From positions 4,162,463 to 4,226,462 of the forward strand of contig CM034134.1 of assembly GCA_019914995.1 (NCBI GenBank): a DNA stretch of 64,000 nucleotides. Direction: 5' to 3'. Numbering within the stretch: the stretch's first letter is position 1; the number at the start of each line of letters is the position of its first letter. The stretch comes from Acanthochlamys bracteata. Lineage: Eukaryota > Streptophyta > Magnoliopsida > Pandanales > Velloziaceae. Under the pieces are notes generated by a model, which did no database searches, was not told where the DNA came from, and saw only the letters and a list, made by a program, of their open reading frames with translations. This document shows, piece after piece, positions 10,770 to 21,834 of the stretch. A program made the translations under genes and the position numbers.

Positions 10770-11700
10770 GATCAAAAGGAAAACCTTTTCCATTAGAACA
10801 AAAAATACAATTTCAAACTCTAGGAGAAGGACAAATTCTTAACCTCTCAGCACATGACCCTCAGTTATGGAATAATATTTTAGATGTATGGAAAAATACA
10901 GTAGTAGGAACATACTGGAAAAATATGAAAGATTGTACTACTGGAGAAGAAGCATTTAGATATTTAGAAATCTTTTTAGGAGAATCTGTACGAGGATTAT
11001 GGGAAGTTTTTAAAGGAGACCAACCGACTGGTTATAAAAGGCTTACAGACTTAGGACCAAATCCTTATAATTTTGTTAATCAAATACATTAATTAATAAC
11101 TGGAGAAGATCCTAACATAGGACTAGTATCTATGCAAGCAGACGCATTAATGCATATAGAACAAATGCAACTTAAAGATGTTAGTAAAGCCAAACGATTT
11201 TGTAATGAATATATGCATATGGTATGTAAAGCAGGAGCTAGTTTTGACCAGGAATATGGAAAAAGACTATTTAAAAAATTTCCTCCAGACTTAGCAAAAG
11301 AAATTGAAAGAGAATGGAATAATTTAGCACCACTAAAAGAAAATCCCAATAATTTATGGACTATTACTCAGAGAGTAAATCATATAATGAAAGTATTAAC
11401 TAAAAAATGTACTGAAATACAAACAGCTAGACAACTAAAAAGAGGACAATTTGCATTCTGCAATAATATGTATGTCCCTAATCAAGATTATAGAGAAACA
11501 AAAATAAAAAGAAAATCACGTAGATATCCGTATCCAAAAAGAAATATTATTTAAGAAGATCTAATCGGAAAAAACCATATTTAGATAGAAATAAAAATGT
11601 AAGACGATTTAATCCAAAAAGAAATTATAGAAAGAAATTAAAATGTTTTGCATGCAATAGTGAAGAACATTTAAGTAATGCATGTCCAAAAAGAAAGAAT
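10770..11700 (+). pseudogene. pararetrovirus capsid core and first zinc knuckle
   Basis: 11132-11554 translates to a capsid-type helical segment (AKRFCNEYMHMVCKAG, then LFKKFPPDLAKEIEREW), ending in a strongly basic tail. A CX2CX4HX4C knuckle (CFACNSEEHLSNAC) lies at 11644-11685. This order, capsid core, basic stretch, knuckle, is the standard caulimovirid capsid layout. The region is broken. Confidence 0.78.
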
Positions 11701-11850
11701 TTACATAATAGAAATACAGAATTACTAGAATGTGTAAATGAAACTTTAATAGATATAGACTCTGAAATATCCGATGATGAGACTATTTATAGTATAGAAT
11801 CTTTAGAAGAAAAATATAGAGATGAATTACACGAAGATTTTATTGAAGAA

Positions 11851-12600
11851 ATGTCAGGAATAAAAATAGATTCAGACTCTTCTGAGGAAGAATTAGAATA
11901 TATGAATGAAGAATGCTCTCATAATTGGCAAAAATACGAAGGAATAGATTGTACACCATGTTTTATTTGTCATTGGTTTCCTACTAGAATGAATAGAGCT
12001 AAATGTAGTTTATGTTTAAAAGAAGGATGTATAAAGTGTTTACACTTAGATACCAATAATTACTACTATCCTAAATATAAAGAAACATTAGATTCAAGAA
12101 TAAGTTATTTAGAGAAACAAGTATTTAAATTAAATCAAAAAATAACTAGAATTGAATCTACAATAAATCTAGACATACCTGAAAGTAGTAATATACTGAA
12201 AGATGACTTTAGTTTTCTTCATATTCCACCCAACACTCAGAATCATTCTGTCGAAGAAGTAACAAATCTCAATTTAGTCGAAGAACCTATTCTTGTATGT
12301 AATCAGTATAATCAAATAGGCACCTTAAAAGTCATGTGTAAAATACGTATTGAACGCTATGAAGTAGAAACTTTAGCAATGATAGATACAGGATGTACTA
12401 ATATTACTTTTACCCCAGATATCAATCCAGAAAAATATTTTAGAAAACCTAAACAACTATTAGTTGCTACCCAGATGAATGGTGCTACTTATACATATAC
12501 TATCTCTATACCTACAGGTACAAAAATTAGTTTCAAAACCAATTGCGGTTACAGTACCGAATATTCTTTACGTCCCGATCAAACTTTCGTTAAGTCTTAA
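11851..12600 (+). pseudogene. pararetrovirus second cysteine box and aspartic protease
   Basis: An open 249-codon stretch. It starts acidic, then has CX2CX11CX2CX4CX2C (first Cys at about 11962, last at about 12040), exactly the second cysteine box described for badnavirus capsid regions. A coiled-coil-like segment (ISYLEKQVFKLNQKI, about 12090-12135) follows. The retroviral-type aspartic protease begins near 12290 and carries MIDTGCTNITF at about 12379-12411, where DTG is the catalytic triplet. Further protease/pol-like sequence continues to about 12815 in another frame. Broken fossil. Confidence 0.82.
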
Positions 12601-12834
12601 ACATAATGTTATTTTAGGCGTTTCTTTTCTGTTAAAAGATAATGGTAGTTTTACTCTTTCTAAGAATTTTTTCTTCCTAAACCGCCATTCTTTTCTTAGC
12701 TCAACCACACCTACATCAGAGTACGCTGGAAAGCGTGGTGGGTTTAAACTAGTTTTCTTAGATAAACATGGCCCTTTACCAATTTATACAGAACAAGATT
12801 TTCAAGACGAAGAATTGTTGTATTTCTTTTAAAT

Positions 12835-13186
12835 TACTTAACTTATCAGGAAAACTAAATATTTTTTTACAAATACGTTCTTGTAATTCCATTTTTCCTT
12901 TTCTTATAATTACTCCCAAAAATTCAATTTCTCCTTTTGCTATTTGCATTTTCTTTTTACTAATAATTATTCCTGTTCTAAAAATGCCTTTAAAACTAAT
13001 TGTAAATATCCTAAATGTTCTTCTTTGGATTTACTGAAAACTAAAATGTCATCTATATATACTATCACAAATTCTGCATATTGTCTAAATACCTCGTCCA
13101 TTTTTCTCTGAATTATGGAAGGTGCATTTTCTAGACCGAAAGGCATTACTAACCACTCAAAATGACCTTCTGGACAAGTAAAAGCG
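12835..13186 (-). pseudogene. inverted pararetrovirus RT fragment
   Basis: Minus-strand translation gives AFTCPEGHFEWLVMPFG at about 13186-13136, the catalytic YIDDILVFS near 13060-13034 and EFLGVIIRKGK near 12930. These are hallmark RT blocks of Caulimoviridae. The piece is in the opposite orientation to the rest of the virus relic, and the head-to-head junction lies between about 12815 and 12835. Its other end meets gypsy gag at about 13184-13189. Confidence 0.88.
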
Positions 13187-14436
13187 TCGAGAGTTTATCT
13201 CAGGAACTGACAACTTAGAACTCCTTGAATGGGCGATCTGCCTGGTCACTAGAGCATTCTGTTGGTTATTTGCACTCCCACCTGCTGTCCAGGCGCCTAT
13301 AAAATTTGATGCTGGAGTTCTATGAACTGCACCCTTCTTTGTTCTAGTGCTGGTTGAGACTGAAGATGTTTTGAAGTCATACATCTTAGCCAGCATGTAT
13401 GCTGTCTGCAAATATTGTGGACGGGCAGCCATGACATCCATGGCTAGCTTGTGGTTTAATCCTCCACAAAATCATCCAATCAAATCCTGCTCCGTGGTAT
13501 AAGGGACACGCACCCGGAGTTCTTCGAAAGCCTCTAGGTAATCCCCAATGGGCCCCCTTTGCTTGAGTTGCTGTCGGGAGAAGTCAGTTTGCCAAATGCG
13601 TTTGGCCCAACCTTAGGATAATTGCATCCTAAGTTCTTCCCACATATGTTGGGAATGGTCTTGTTCAAAACTTTAGTACCAACTATTTGCTTCATCTTGC
13701 AAATACATGGTAGCTATGTTAACTCGATTCCAATGAGGGGTATGATAATACCTGAAGTACTTGTCCGCCGAAAAGATCCATCCGTTAGGTTTCGTCCCAC
13801 TGAAATAAGGAAACTTGTGTTTTTCTCTGCTTCTTGTGTTGAATTGTTCCCAAGGTTGCTATTGATTGGATTGGCCCCATCTTTGATGCATGGAGTTGTA
13901 GCTGGAGAAGCTTGGTTGATTTCCAGATGCTGAGTAATGGTTCGGAATCCTAGAATTAGGTGGATGCTCCACTTTGTCTCTTTTTAGCAACCAAGGGAGT
14001 TGGGGTGGCTATTTGGTTTGTTCTTGTTTGATTATAAGGGTTTTCCTAGAACAAGGGATTTTGATAGGGCAATTAGAGGCTTGTTTGTTGTGTAGTGGAT
14101 GGCATATGGTTTTTGCTGGTGGTGGGGATTTCCCCCAAATTTTGTTTGGAGTTGGACTCAGCCTTCTCCCACTGCTTGTTGTTAGGGCTGGAATTTTTAT
14201 TTTGGTTCAATTCCAAGTAGGTTTTCAACAACATGGGAATCTCCAGAAGTTGTTCCAGAATATTGGTCATGCATCGCATCTCATCTCGTAGTGTAGGTTT
14301 TTCTTCTATTTAAACTGATTTGGGGGACTTGGGATTTGGTATGATGTCTCCCATGGTAATGGTTGGCGTAGGTGTTTTTGGAGAGTTTGGTGAAGTAGAT
14401 CGATGATTCTTCATGGAACTTGCTCTGGTACCAAGT
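13184..14436 (-). mobile_element. second copy of the gypsy 5' internal region (gag part)
   Basis: 1.25 kb that matches 6592-7844 with about 2% differences. It runs from mid-gag to the primer site at 14422-14433 and joins the outer 5' LTR. It is the right arm of the direct repeat that flanks the pararetrovirus. Broken. Confidence 0.9.
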
Positions 14437-15018
14437 TGATACACCTTAAGATTAAACTACAAGAGAAACTAGGAAGATACTTGTAAAATTAAGTAAATAA
14501 CTTATTTCATTCCTCCTCTTTTCTCCTACCTCTAGACCTATTTATAAGTGTAGTGTTTATACATAACCAGAATTCCACTTGAGGGACACTCTCCTCAATC
14601 AAACAACACTTTGAAATACTTAAAACACCTAAGAGTCCCTATTGGACTCAAATATCTAAACAATTAGTAACCTTCGGGTATGCTCAGGTATTTTTTAAAA
14701 ATGCCCGAGCAAAATTATTTGGCACCCGAGCACTTTTCAGAAAGTGCTCAAGCACATTAATTGGCGCCAAGACACTTTCAAAAAGTGTCGTGGGCGCTCT
14801 GTTTTGCACCCAGGCCAGTCAACTGGCCAGGATGCTCTTGGAGGCATCCTTAGTATATTCAAGTCCTGCTGCACCCTATGCAGGATTGAGATGACCTCGC
14901 TGGCCCCCAGCTCTGACGAGGCAGTCTCCGATCATCATTTCCGGTGAACTCTAAACCAACTCTAGTAGTTTCTTCCTTATTTCTTTGTCCATTATCATCA
15001 TCTTCCTTACTTGTATCA
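14437..15018 (-). repeat. 5' LTR of the gypsy element
   Basis: 582 bp, paired with 3582-4162. On the plus strand it begins TGATACACC and ends TGTATCA. The next 5 bp, TCACA (15019-15023), duplicate the left target site with one difference, and copia protease sequence resumes at once. Confidence 0.9.
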
Positions 15019-15023
15019 TCACA

Positions 15024-17704
15024 TTTCAAATACGATGAAGGGATTCATTACGAACCGAATCATAAGCCCAAATGAGAAATTTATTTTTATGGGGAATCGA
15101 GTCAAAGTTCTAGTTAAAGCCATAGGAACTTATCGTTTAATCTTAGACACTAGATATCAATTTGATTTATTTGAAACACTTTATGTACCTTCTACTTCCC
15201 GCAATTTAATTTCTTTGTCAAAACTTAACATCAATGGATACTTTTTTAAATTTGGAAATGGATATTTCAGTTTGTTTAAACAATAACATCTTATTGGTTT
15301 TGTTGTCTTATGGGATGGGTTATACCATTTCAAACTTGATAGCTATTTTGATGAGATACTTTTAACCTTATATCATGATATTTGCACTAAACGAGGTTTA
15401 GTGAATGCATGTGCAGCTTATTTGTGACATAAACCATTTGGGTCACATGTCCAAATCAAAATTAGAAAGATTGGTAAATATTAAATCCTTCCAAATTTAG
15501 ATTTAACCGATCTTCGTATGTGTGTGGATTGTATTAAAAGGGTTTAAGGTTTAGGATTTAAGGTTTAGGGTTTTAACAAACCAACCACACAAAGAAAGGA
15601 GCCACAAGAAGCACACAGCTTCTTGAGATTATATATATTGATATTGTGAACCTTTCGATGTTTCATCTTTTAGTGAAGAAAAGTATTTTATCACCTTTAT
15701 TGATGATTTGTCACGTTATGGTATATCTATCTATTACATAAGAAATTTCATACAATAAATGTCTTAGAGGTATTTAGTGCTAAAGTTGAAAGACAGCTAT
15801 ATAGAAAGGTGAGAATTATTAGATCTAACATAAATGGTGAATATTGTGAAAAGTATGATGAAATTGGACAATGTCTAAGTCCATTTGCTAAATTCCTTGA
15901 AATGTATGACATATGTGTTCAATACACAATACTGGGCACAACAAAATGATGTAGCAGAAAGGGGTAATCGTATTCTAATGGATATGGTTAGGAGTATGTT
16001 AAGTAACTCATTTTTACCAAAATCGTCGTGGATGCATGCTTTAAAACTACCATGTATTTATTAAATAGGGTTCTTAGTAAGGCAGTTCTAAAAACTCCTT
16101 TTGAATTGTAGATAGGAAGAAAATTTAGTTTAAAAGGCACCTTCATGTTTGGAGTTGTTTGACAGAAGTAGGAATTTATAATCCACATGAAAGGAAACTG
16201 CATGCAAGAACAACCAGTGGATTTTTTATTAGTTATCTAGAAAATTCAAAAGGGTATAGATTTTATTATCCTAACCGTAGTATAAAAATGTTGCAACTAG
16301 AAATGCTAGATTCATTGAAAATGGTGAAGTCAGTGCGAGTGAAGAACCACTCAAAGTGAAAACTAAAGAAATTAGGGACCAAATTGCTCTACCTCAACTT
16401 TTAATGAAGTTGTTGTTCCTACAGTTATAAAACAGTTTAACAGTGTACAAGAAAAAATAAATGAAACTTTTCTAGATGACATCAATTTTGATGAACTTAT
16501 TGTAAATGAGCCACACAAATAGCATTAAGAAAATCTCAATTACAAAGAATACCTACTACTTTGAGCGATTATGTGGTTTACTTACAACAGTCAAATTTTG
16601 ACGTAGGCATTGATGATGAACCATTTATTTTTTCATAGGCCATTGAAGGTGCTAATAGTTATGAATGGATAGGTGCCATGAATGATTAGATGAAATCTAT
16701 GCAACGTAACGAAGTCTGAAAACTTGTTGAATTGCCAGAAAGACATAAGTGTATTGGATGCAACTGGATGCTTAAGATTAAACGTGACTTAAATGGCAAT
16801 ATCGAACGGTTTTACTACCAACGGTTTTACTCAAAAGAATGACATTGATTATAATGTAACTTTTTCTCTAGTTTCAAGAAAAGACTCATTTAGAATTGTT
16901 ATGGCTTCAATAGCTCATTATGATTTAGAGCTACATTAAAAAGATGTGAAAATTGCCTTTAAAATAGGGAATTAGATGACAAAATATATATGTATCGACC
17001 TGAAGATCTTTGTTGAAGGAAAAGAAAAGCTGGTATGTAAACATAAGAAATCAATATACGGACTAAGCAAGCTTCCCGACAGTGGTATCTTAAATTTAAT
17101 AATACTATCACCTCTTTTGGATTTATAGAAAACAATGTTGATCGATGTATACATTTAAAGATCAGTGAGAGTAAATTTATATTTCTAATCCAGTATGTTG
17201 ACGATATATTGCTTGCTACAAATGATTTTGGTGTATTACATGAGTCTAAAAACTTTCTTTTTAAGAACTTTGAAACGAAAGATATGGGAGAAACAGCTTT
17301 TGTGATTGGTATTGAAATTTTTCAAGTCAATCATAAGGATTGTTAGTGTTGTCTTAGAAAGCATATGTTAATAGAGTTCTAGAGAGATTTGAAATTGCTC
17401 GGCAAGTGTTGTTTCAATTCAGAAAGGTGACGAATTCAGTCTTATGCAATGTCCAAAGAGTGAATTGGAACGACAAACAAATGAAAGAAATTTCTTATAC
17501 ATCTCTTGTTGGGAGCCTGATGTAACCCAGGGCATGATCACTAAAAAGCTGCAAAGAAAGTATTAACATATTTACAAGGAACGAAGGATCATATGCTCAT
17601 TTACAGAAGATCTGATAAGTTGGAGGTTGTTGGAGTTTCGGAGTCATACTTTACTGGATGTGTTAATAGTAGAAAATTCACATTCGAATATGTGTTCCTT
17701 TTGT
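15024..17704 (+). mobile_element. Ty1/copia remnant, right part (protease, integrase, RT, RNase H)
   Basis: This continues the copia split at 3576. The protease tail (NTMKGFITNRIISPNEKF, then LYVPSTSRNLISLSKLN) covers 15035-15286. Integrase follows: a zinc-finger remnant near 15430-15540, the FIDDLSRYG core near 15690 and a C-terminal part to about 16320. RT spans about 16650-17330, with CIGCNWMLKIKRD near 16755 and the catalytic QYVDDILLATND near 17190. RNase H begins near 17500 and stops abruptly at about 17704. Old and heavily broken. No 3' LTR was found. Confidence 0.82.
15541..15574 (+). repeat. interstitial telomere-like heptamer tract
   Basis: About four and a half tandem units of the plant telomere heptamer TTTAGGG, one perfect and the others one base off (TTTAAGG, TTTAGGA). 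It lies inside the integrase part of the copia fossil, where related elements have no such sequence. Confidence 0.75.
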
Positions 17705-17960
17705 GAGAAAATATGGATATTACAATAGAGCAATGTGAGAAAAGAAGTACAAGATGAGGATAGATAGGAGAAGGCAAGAATAATAAAACAAGGTGAGAAT
17801 ACAATGGATAATGGAAGAACAAGGTGAGAATTGATAAAATAACGCGAGAATAAAAGAAAATGACGAGAATAGACAAAGGCTAGAATAAAAGAATAAAGCT
17901 AAGAATAGATAATAGAACAAGAGAAAAGCAGAAGAACTAGAGAGAAAGATTTGAAGAAAA
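17705..17960 (+). repeat. degenerate A/G-rich repeat with AGAATA words
   Basis: Purine-rich stretch in which GAGAATA / AAGAATA words recur about every 15-30 bp. It begins where copia RNase H homology ends. It may be the U3 part of an LTR, but no ends are visible. Confidence 0.45.
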
Positions 17961-18689
17961 TAAAATTGACATACCTTTTCGTTGATGATATGAGGTATTT
18001 AACCCCTCATTCATATCTTGAACTCTATAGAGTTGTTGAGCTATTACAACTTCCCTAAAACTAAGGTACTTGCATAAGTAGAAATCAAACAAATGGTTTC
18101 TTATTGAAACTCGAATTCTCCAAGGAAACTTTAACTCTACCTAATTGGGCTCCAATGCAATATTATAACAAATTAAGAAAGCTTCATACGTAAATTATTA
18201 GACAGAGAGTATCAAATCTCTTTTGAAGGATGTAGTCATTAGTCCGATATCCATCAAAATAGGTAAGTTAGCCGACAAATAATTTTTGTAGTTGCTCTAC
18301 TACTAAATCAATTAATTGCCACGTGGGGTACATTTAATATTCTCTCGCTTACTCCATTTGTCAAAATTTTTACTTCATTGTTTAAAAGATAAAGTATATT
18401 GTGCAAATTATAAAGGCTAAACTTATTCATTCATTGGCCATATCATAATATCAAAGGTCAGTAAAAAACTATTTTTTACAAGTAACAAAGGTTTCATATA
18501 ATTAACTCAACATAGTTCTTTCCATTTGCAATAAACTAGTCTTAAATTTAACATTAATTATAAGTGAGAAATACAACAATATTATATGATAATATTTTTG
18601 CAAAAGACTAATCATGTTAATATTCATATAGTCCATCCATTTTTACACCAATTAAAAAATTATATAGTAAAATTAGAAACAATATATAA
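17961..18689 (-). repeat. probable LTR sequence of a minus-strand copia remnant
   Basis: No coding homology. It lies directly downstream (minus-strand sense) of a copia RNase H tail and contains a possible TATA-like word (GGTATTTAACCC, about 17993). No TG/CA ends could be fixed, so this is a positional call. Confidence 0.35.
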
Positions 18690-19135
18690 ACAAGTTCAAG
18701 TGTTAGGCATATAAATTATAAAAAGTATCAACGATACTCATTTCTTCGACATGTTGAGTAAATGTGTTTAGGGACTAATCTTGATTTAATGGATCCGTAA
18801 CCGTAACATTAGAGCTATCATGCTCAGTTGTCACTCTTTATTTTGAATTTTTTCTTTACTGGCAAGATATTTGAATTCAATATGCTTAGCGTCTTTAGAT
18901 CACTATCTAAAGACGAGATTACTAAAATTAAACTTAAACTATAGATAAAAACTTGAAAGTGCAACCATCTTTGTTCATAGCTTATCTAAGTAAAGTCTTC
19001 TTAAGCTAGAGATCCTAAATAGTAAGCTAACTATTGACCTTTTCCAAGTGTGGTGAACTCCAACTAGAATTTTGAACAACCCTTGCATCCAATGCAAGGG
19101 TGCAATCTTTCGTTTCAAACCTTGCATAAACAGCA
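18690..19135 (-). mobile_element. Ty1/copia RNase H tail, remnant
   Basis: The minus strand shows DAKHIEFKYLASKEKIQNKE near 18900-18840, matching the H-x-x-K-H-I-D-x-K-Y/F-H end of copia RNase H, then weak similarity to the terminal T-Q-H-V-E-E-M segment near 18760. The upstream part is lost at the LTR starting at 19136. Broken scrap. Confidence 0.5.
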
Positions 19136-20547
19136 TGATGTGCTTAAATTATATACAAAATCCAACGTACTTTTGTACCCTATATGATTGATTTTTTATA
19201 AAAGTATTGATTAAAAAGAACCTTACTCATGCACTTTTTTTATTTTCAACAATTCTGTGCAGTCGGAGCGTTTTGTATTAAAAGTTGACTTTTACATGGA
19301 GTTTTTGTGAACGGGCAATTACTTTTGACAGTGAAGACCTTGAAATTGGTTCATTAATCATTCAAATTTTTATGGCCAGCCAATGGATATATATTTACAG
19401 ATGAATTTGAAAGCCAGTGCAGAACCGCATCTTGTGTGCAGTTTTGGGAATAGGTGAAGTTGAAGGCCTCCTTGATTTTTAAACGACATTGATGATATAT
19501 GGTTGAAAATATAAGATATTGGTCTTAAATTTTCATATTTTTACATATTTTTTGAAGGCCAAACAGACCTCGGAACGGTGCAAATAACAGGGTGGACAGA
19601 GAGTTAGGACTAGTTTTGGACTACACCAACCTAATTATGGAAAGAAAAATCCTATGATTTAAAGACTCAATTTTCGGATCGATTTCTTAAGGAGGAGGAC
19701 AGAAGAGGACAGAGCAGAGCCGGCTGATCTAGGGTATACTCTTAGGTTCACTCATGGGTTCTTGCTACTGGAACGGACAGAAGGACGGAGAGAAGTACGG
19801 TGCAAAGAAAAGAGGCGGTAGTTCGCTCGACACCACTCTTTGTTCAGAGTTCTTTTGTTCTATCTCTCATGTTTCTCTCTGTTTTGTTAGATTTGAAAAC
19901 TATGAACTAAATTCCTCTTTGATGGGGCTGTGATGATTTAAATCTTAATTCTATGCTAATCGAAGTTTTATAATTGTTTATTGAGTGAGTATTCATTACC
20001 GTGCTTAATGCTTTTGAGTATCTGGCCAATATTCAATCAATTTGAGATTCGTATTGAGACAAAGATGCGACGTATGAATTAGTCTTTGTGATGAATGTCA
20101 TTAATTGCATGAGAGACAGAGATGTACTGTTATGGTTTGTGAAGTTAATCTAGGATGCCATAGAACTTAATGAGCTTTCTTGTATATTTTCACATAGAGA
20201 TATAGTGAGTTATTGGATGAAAGTATTTTTGGTATAACTTGAGAAAGTACATCAAAGAAATTAGGGTTTTCCAACTATCAATAAAGCTTATAAACTTCGA
20301 TAGCATGAATACGAAGTTAAATTGGATTAGTTACGATGAAATCAAATGCCTTAGCATTTAAGTCATTGAAATCTTACAAGTGTTAGTTTTATCTTGTTTT
20401 GCTTTCTTTAGTTTTAGCATTCACTCATTTAAGATCGATCGTTCAAATAATTGTAGAATTAGTTTTTTTGGGTACTTAATAAGTTATTCAATCCTCGTGG
20501 GAACGATACTTTTCTCAGCATTGTATTACTTGTGAGTAATAGCAACA
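19136..20547 (+). repeat. solo or truncated LTR, Athila-like family
   Basis: About 1.41 kb, from TGATGTGCTTAAATT to TAGCAACA. Both ends align with the 770-bp LTR at 35448-36217, including GGAACGATACTTTTCTC and CTTAGCATTTAAGTC words. It carries about 640 bp of extra internal sequence (around 19450-20080). No primer site or gag follows, hence solo or truncated. A clear 5-bp target duplication was not seen. Confidence 0.75.
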
Positions 20548-20559
20548 CTTACCTCCTTG

Positions 20560-21834
20560 GTATAGCAACACTTACTATCATCTGAAAGATTAACCTTACC
20601 TCCTTGCTAAACTTCTAGATCATTGATGTTGGTAGCATCATCTGTCATATACCTTTAACAGCCACTATCAAGGTGCCATTTTGTCCTTCTATTCCTCCTA
20701 GCTGTCAAGTAAACCTACAAGATAGTGCTCCTATCTAAGGTCCCATTTGTTTTTGGGTTCTTTAGTGTTTGTTGGTCAGATGGTTCTCTTAGTTGCCCAA
20801 ATTAGTATAACTTCATTTTTGCTATACTAACAAGATTTGACAAATGAACATTCTATTACAATGAAAACATGCAACAAAGGGTGTTAAAAAAGTACTTACA
20901 GCCCGGACATGTTTAAGGTATTCAGTTTTGTTGAGAGCTTCAAAACTGATTCCTTCCTATATAAAAGTACTTTTATGAGATCTAAGCATCACATTAAGCC
21001 TTTCCTTGCCACTTGAAAACTTGGAAAGGGAGGCTTACAAGTTGGATGTCTCGTTTGTCATCTTTGATTTCTCATTCTAGAGCATCTCATTTTCAAGAAT
21101 AAGCTTTCTTACATTCAAAAACCACATCATCTAAGATTTCATAGCGCGTAATTTATTATCAACACAAGCATTCTCGTTTAAAGATGCATTCTTAAATATT
21201 GAGTTAATTTTCGGTTAACCTTTCATTCATCTTTTCACTCTTATACATACACTTCTTAAAGATTTGTACATCTTTTACAAACTTCTAAATTTATCATATA
21301 AACCAAAACAAAGTATCATGCAGTTCATGATCTGAGAATTCATAATTTCATAATTGGAATCACTAACCTCATTATCCGAATAGCCATTGACCATGAAACA
21401 CATTTTGTCAGTCTCCATTTCATTTTCGGATTCAATTGAAGAGATGAGTCCTCGTCACTCCATGCAGCCATGACTTTCTTCTTATTGTTAATGTTGTTAT
21501 ATTCACGATATATGGTAGTATCCCGACTTGTTGTAATGATAGCAATTTCACTCTTGGTCATCATCATCTTTGATGTTTTCCCTTCTTAGGTCATTTTTAC
21601 TTGCTTCCCCTCAACTATTGTTGAATTTCCTGGTTAAGATAGAAATGTCATCCTCATCATCTTAAGAAGCAAAAGAGTTTACCAGGGTTTCGCTTGTCAT
21701 CAATGCAAATGAGAGAAGCGCTTTCTAGGTTTTCTTCAAGGAGAGGTTTTCATCATGAGTTTGCCAATTCATCTAAAGACATACTAGGAATATAATGATT
21801 ATCTACGGTGGAATCCACCTAGGAAATATATGTC
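20560..21834 (-). mobile_element. Ty1/copia gag-protease remnant
   Basis: Minus strand. The protease block WHLDSGC plus RYMTDDATN lies near 20690-20630 (the family has W-Y-L-D-S-G-C-S-x-H-M-T-G-D-A-T). The gag linker KKKVMAAWSDEDSS lies near 21480-21440, followed by the acidic stretch before a lost knuckle. More gag-like sequence runs up to about 21800. Broken, with many breaks. Confidence 0.65.

Larger units (their letters stand above)
7994..13186 (+). mobile_element. endogenous plant pararetrovirus (Caulimoviridae) fossil, rearranged
   Basis: The plus-strand piece, 7994 to about 12815, reads in circular-genome order: tail of RNase H, viroplasmin/transactivator frame, intergenic region with TATA box and poly(A) signal, tail of the movement protein, capsid, cysteine boxes and aspartic protease. 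A second piece (about 12835-13186) holds RT sequence in the opposite orientation. The family call rests on the viroplasmin domain, the YIDD RT with VMPFGLENAPS and the capsid cysteine boxes. About 5.2 kb of an expected 7-8 kb is present. The relic is broken, with roughly half a dozen breaks plus the inversion. The genus is not assigned. The flanking repeats suggest the event is under about 1 million years old, assuming a usual plant rate. Confidence 0.9.
3582..15018 (-). mobile_element. Ty3/gypsy chromovirus-like element (composite, carries a pararetrovirus)
   Basis: The element is bounded by LTRs 3582-4162 and 14437-15018, which start TGATAC and end GTATCA. The flanking 5-bp target duplication is TCACG (3577-3581) and TCACA (15019-15023). 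Taking one copy of the target gives continuous copia protease sequence across the site. The coding direction is minus. The 5' end is present twice: once next to the outer 5' LTR (14436-13184) and once next to a partial inner LTR (7845-7993). Endogenous pararetrovirus sequence lies between the two copies. Outer LTRs differ by about 10% by eye, suggesting an age of a few million years under a common plant clock. The element is broken, with at least eight breaks in gag-pol. Confidence 0.88.
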
